Shown: one piece after another, positions 32,829 through 35,158 of the stretch
Layout: each line of letters begins with the position of its first letter
Numbering within the stretch: position 1 is the first letter of the stretch
DNA from: Bacteroidales bacterium
GTDB taxonomy: Bacteria > Bacteroidota > Bacteroidia > Bacteroidales > UBA932
DNA: 35,158 nucleotides
Reading direction: 5' to 3'
Assembly: GCA_017617655.1 (NCBI GenBank)
Contig: JAFZVU010000051.1
Location: forward strand, 1 to 35,158
Position numbers and translations under genes: made by a program
The notes under the pieces: model-generated
What the model was told of the DNA's origin: nothing
Databases searched by the model: none
Seen by the model: only the letters and a program-made list of their open reading frames with translations

Positions 32829-32860
32829 CAAAGCTAAATCATATTGTCGGAAAAAACAAA
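32829..32860 (-). promoter_or_regulatory. trp leader promoter (-33 TTTG and -7 TAGCTTTG)
   Basis: On the minus strand TTTG (32857-32860) is separated by 20 bp from TAGCTTTG (32829-32836). Both boxes and the spacing fit the Bacteroidetes consensus exactly. Transcription should start near 32822, about 18 nt before the leader ATG. Confidence 0.85.
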
Positions 32861-32882
32861 TAATTTTTGATTTTTATCGCTA

Positions 32883-33956
32883 CTAATCCAAACCGCTGGT
32901 CTTTTTGCCGTTCCGGATATCTGTAGAGCTGATATCTGTCAGAGGGGCGTCAAGGAGTCTGGCCTGCAGGTCTTTGCAGAGTTCTGCGGCGTTCTCTACG
33001 CCGGGGCGGGGGTATACCCAGATTTCATAGTCTGTGACTATCTCCTGCCAGCACTTCCAGCGCTTGAAACCTTCGAGATTGTCGGCGCCCATAACTAAAA
33101 TGAAGTGTGTGTCGGGCTCGGCGGCCTGGAGATGGCACAGGGTGTTGATGGTGTAGGAGGGACGCTCCAGATGATATTCCACGTCGCTCACTGTGACATC
33201 CAGACCCAGCTGTGCAATCTGGGAGCGCACGGCAGCCAGCCTTTGAGCATCGCTGGTGGAAACCTCCTCCTTGAAGGGGCTCTGCGGCGACACTATCATG
33301 CGGACCTCGTCGAGACCGCAGCCGCACAGATAGCGAAGGATGTTGACGTGGCCGATGTGGAGCGGATTGAAGGTGCCGAAATACAGCGCCACGGTCTTGT
33401 CGTTGAAAATGGGAAGATGTTCCGCCTTGCGAAGGCACATGTCCAGGTCGTCATTTATCAGCACGATATCGAACTTGTCAGCATATTCCATCTCCTCGGC
33501 AGCCTTGGCGACACGTTTTTCTATGGCTTCGGGGCTGTCGGTGCCGCGCTTTACCAGACGGCGGCGCAACTCTTCGGGAGAGGGGGCCTGGATGAATACG
33601 GACAGGGCGTCGTCGCCGAAATATTTCTTCAAACTCACTCCGCCTTTTACGTCTACGTCGAAGAGGATTATGTTACCCTTGGCCCAGATGCGCTCCACCT
33701 CGCTCTTCAGCGTGCCGTAGTATGAACCTTTATATACCTGCTCGTATTCCACAAACTCTCCGGCATCGACCCTGGCAAGGAACTCCTCCTCGCTGAGGAA
33801 GTAATAGTCGCGCCCGTCGACCTCCTGCCCGCGGGGCTGGCGAGTTGTTGCGGATACCGAAAATTCAAGGCACGGATATTTGGAAATCAGGTGTTTGACG
33901 ACAGTGGTCTTGCCTGATCCTGAAGGGGCTGAAAAAATGGCGACTTTCTTTTTCAT
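32883..33956 (-). CDS. gmk-nadD: Guanylate kinase - nicotinate-nucleotide adenylyltransferase fusion
   Basis: The 357-residue protein joins two normally separate enzymes. Residues 1-183 are guanylate kinase (GMP to GDP): P-loop SAPSGSGKTT (9-18), SATTRQPRGQEVDGRDYYFL and DVDVKGG. Residues 187-357 are NadD (nicotinate mononucleotide to deamido-NAD): GTFNPLHIGH (194-203), SPQSPFKEE, MGADNLEGFKRWKCW and ISSTDIR (342-348). Only a few residues (LPIFND) separate the domains, and no stop or frameshift is seen. All key motifs are present, so both activities are expected. In related Bacteroidales the two genes are usually neighbours, as I recall, so the fusion probably arose by loss of the intervening stop. 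The promoter box lies 5 nt before the ATG. Confidence 0.93.
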   Translation of the reverse strand: MKKKVAIFSAPSGSGKTTVVKHLISKYPCLEFSVSATTRQPRGQEVDGRDYYFLSEEEFLARVDAGEFVEYEQVYKGSYYGTLKSEVERIWAKGNIILFDVDVKGGVSLKKYFGDDALSVFIQAPSPEELRRRLVKRGTDSPEAIEKRVAKAAEEMEYADKFDIVLINDDLDMCLRKAEHLPIFNDKTVALYFGTFNPLHIGHVNILRYLCGCGLDEVRMIVSPQSPFKEEVSTSDAQRLAAVRSQIAQLGLDVTVSDVEYHLERPSYTINTLCHLQAAEPDTHFILVMGADNLEGFKRWKCWQEIVTDYEIWVYPRPGVENAAELCKDLQARLLDAPLTDISSTDIRNGKKTSGLD

Positions 33957-33961
33957 ATCTG

Positions 33962-33969
33962 CAAATTTA
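33962..33969 (-). promoter_or_regulatory. -7 box of the gmk-nadD promoter, very close to the ATG
   Basis: The minus strand reads TAAATTTG (full match to TAnnTTTG), ending 5 nt before the ATG at 33956. Transcription from it would start at or next to the start codon, implying a leaderless or nearly leaderless mRNA. Confidence 0.55.
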
Positions 33970-33982
33970 CCATTTTATTTAA

Positions 33983-33990
33983 TATCTTTG
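33983..33990 (+). promoter_or_regulatory. -7 box of the fba promoter
   Basis: TATCTTTG is a full match to TAnnTTTG, giving a leader of about 40 nt before the fba ATG at 34039. It is divergent from the gmk-nadD promoter 13 bp away. Confidence 0.7.
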
Positions 33991-34038
33991 CGTCGCCCCG
34001 GAAAGGACAGTTATTAAATTCATTTTTTACACAATAAT

Positions 34039-35037
34039 ATGGTTTCATACAAAGAATTAGGCCTTGTCAACACTCGCGAAATGTTCGCTAAGGCCATCAA
34101 CGGCGGTTACGCCATCCCCGCTTTCAACTTTAACAACATGGAGCAGCTCCAGGCTATCGTTCAGGCAGCAGCCGAGACCAAGAGTCCGGTTATCCTGCAG
34201 GTCAGCAAAGGAGCCCGCAACTATGCTAACCAGACCCTTCTTCGCTACATGGCCCAGGGTGCTGTAGAATATGCAAAAGAACTTGGTTGGGAGAATCCCC
34301 AGATCGTTCTCCATCTTGACCACGGCGACAGCTTCGAGACTTGCAAGAGCTGCATCGAGTTCGGTTTCTCATCAGTTATGATCGACGGCAGCCACCTGCC
34401 TTATGACGAGAACGTAGCTCTGACCAGGAAGGTCGTTGACTATGCACACCAGTATGACGTTACAGTCGAGGGTGAGCTCGGTGTTCTCGCAGGTGTTGAG
34501 GATGAGGTTAGCTCAGACCACCACACATATACCCGTCCCGAGGAGGTTGTTGACTTCGTTACCAAGACTGGTTGCGACTCTCTCGCCATCTCTATCGGTA
34601 CTTCACACGGCGCTTACAAGTTCAAACCCGAGCAGTGCCACAAAGATCCTGAGACCGGCCGTCTCGTTCCCCCGCCGCTGGCATTCGACGTTCTCGACGG
34701 TGTAATGAAAGAGCTCCCCGGCTTCCCGATCGTTCTCCACGGTTCATCTTCAGTTCCGCAGGAAGAAGTTGACGTTATCAACGCATACGGCGGTCAGCTT
34801 GAGGCTGCTATCGGTATTCCCGAGGATCAGCTCCGCAAGGCTGCAAAGAGCGCTGTCTGCAAGATCAACATCGACTCTGACTCTCGTCTGGCTATGACTG
34901 CTGCTGTCCGCAAGGTGCTTGCTGAGAAGAAGGGCGAATTCGACCCTCGTAAATATCTCGGCCCTGCCCGCGACAACATGAAGAAGCTTTACATCCACAA
35001 GATCATCAATGTTCTTGGCAGCGACGGCAAGGCCTAA
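34039..35037 (+). CDS. fba: Class II fructose-bisphosphate aldolase
   Basis: The 332-residue zinc aldolase cleaves fructose 1,6-bisphosphate to dihydroxyacetone phosphate and glyceraldehyde 3-phosphate. Motifs are GYAIPAFNFNNMEQLQAIV at the N-terminus, IVLHLDHGDSFETCK (metal and catalytic Asp), VEGELGVLAGVED, SIGTSHGAYKF (zinc His) and FPIVLHGSSSVP. Codon use differs from the neighbours: more GTT, CGT and CTT where others prefer GTC, CGC and CTC, as expected for a highly expressed glycolytic gene. Monocistronic, with its own promoter and terminator. Confidence 0.96.
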   Translation: MVSYKELGLVNTREMFAKAINGGYAIPAFNFNNMEQLQAIVQAAAETKSPVILQVSKGARNYANQTLLRYMAQGAVEYAKELGWENPQIVLHLDHGDSFETCKSCIEFGFSSVMIDGSHLPYDENVALTRKVVDYAHQYDVTVEGELGVLAGVEDEVSSDHHTYTRPEEVVDFVTKTGCDSLAISIGTSHGAYKFKPEQCHKDPETGRLVPPPLAFDVLDGVMKELPGFPIVLHGSSSVPQEEVDVINAYGGQLEAAIGIPEDQLRKAAKSAVCKINIDSDSRLAMTAAVRKVLAEKKGEFDPRKYLGPARDNMKKLYIHKIINVLGSDGKA

Positions 35038-35060
35038 TCGTCATACAGTAATAATAGATA

Positions 35061-35095
35061 AGCCCTGTATCATCATGATGCAGGGCTTTTTCTTT
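35061..35095 (+). terminator. Rho-independent terminator after fba
   Basis: AGCCCTG(T)ATCAT and ATGAT(G)CAGGGCT form a 13-bp stem (one G-U), followed by TTTTTCTTT, 23 nt after the stop codon. Confidence 0.92.
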
Positions 35096-35158
35096 ACGGT
35101 ACCAGCACCATCTCGTCGAAGAGGTAGGAGGCTCCGCCTATGCGGTCGATGATGAACA
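35094..35158 (-). CDS. C-terminal fragment of an unidentified protein (continues past the window)
   Basis: On the minus strand the last 65 bases read, in one frame, FIIDRIGGASYLFDEMVLVP followed by TAA (35094-35096). Codon use (ATC, GAC, GGC, CTG) fits the genome, and the gene would converge on fba. The ending resembles C-termini of secreted beta-rich proteins, but 20 residues are too few to assign a family. Confidence 0.5.
   Translation of the reverse strand, partial: FIIDRIGGASYLFDEMVLVP

Overview
The window reads as chromosomal DNA of a fairly GC-rich member of the Bacteroidales. Three things point there. At least ten promoters match the Bacteroidetes -7 box TAnnTTTG, and Shine-Dalgarno sequences are largely absent. 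The gene families are typical of the group (DUF4293, Bacteroidetes-type UvrA, M28 and M23 exported peptidases, stand-alone TrpB2, an IS4-family element with a DUF4372-like N-terminus). A genus cannot be fixed from the sequence alone; an uncultured gut or rumen lineage is a reasonable guess.

Layout. 1-300 is the 5' end of an IS4-family transposase running off the left edge. 375-743 is a YccF membrane protein. 744-1260 is non-coding and filled by two repeat families. 1261-2802 is mazG-tcdA (minus), divergent from an acetyl-CoA hydrolase/CoA-transferase gene (2892-4199, plus). After another repeat block comes a tight operon, prfA-uvrB-rsh-uvrA (4686-12692): translation termination, nucleotide excision repair and the stringent response. 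Facing it are DUF4293-nucleoside phosphorylase-SirB1-like (14922-12697) and M28 peptidase-TPR protein (17918-14974). A divergent M23/LysM peptidase-pnuC pair follows (17996-19561). Then come thrB-thrC with a broken micro-ORF, and galK-galM (all minus, 24401-19724). A tRNA-Gly(CCC) and 0.7 kb of hairpin-rich DNA separate these from a seven-gene operon (25224-31081): an RpiB-type isomerase, DhaK, DhaL, a GntP permease, a cytoplasmic VCBS/FG-GAP-like protein, a GarR-type dehydrogenase and an ICMT-like membrane protein. The window ends with trpB2 (minus) behind a Trp-codon leader peptide and terminator, a guanylate kinase-NadD fusion (minus), class II fructose-bisphosphate aldolase (plus), and a 3'-terminal gene fragment.

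The most notable items are: (1) a ~170-bp repeat (type B, three copies) whose stems co-vary between copies, as expected of a structured RNA or hairpin mobile element; (2) a paired-hairpin repeat (type A, four copies plus a variant with different arms) that accompanies every type B copy; (3) the sugar or sugar-acid operon at 25-31 kb, whose RpiB lacks the usual active-site histidine and which carries an unassigned propeller protein; (4) the Gmk-NadD fusion; (5) a trp attenuator whose 16-residue leader peptide has three consecutive Trp codons; (6) an RSH protein with a degenerate hydrolase site and an M28 peptidase lacking the usual catalytic-base glutamate.

All family assignments come from reading translated sequence and motif memory; no database search was run.
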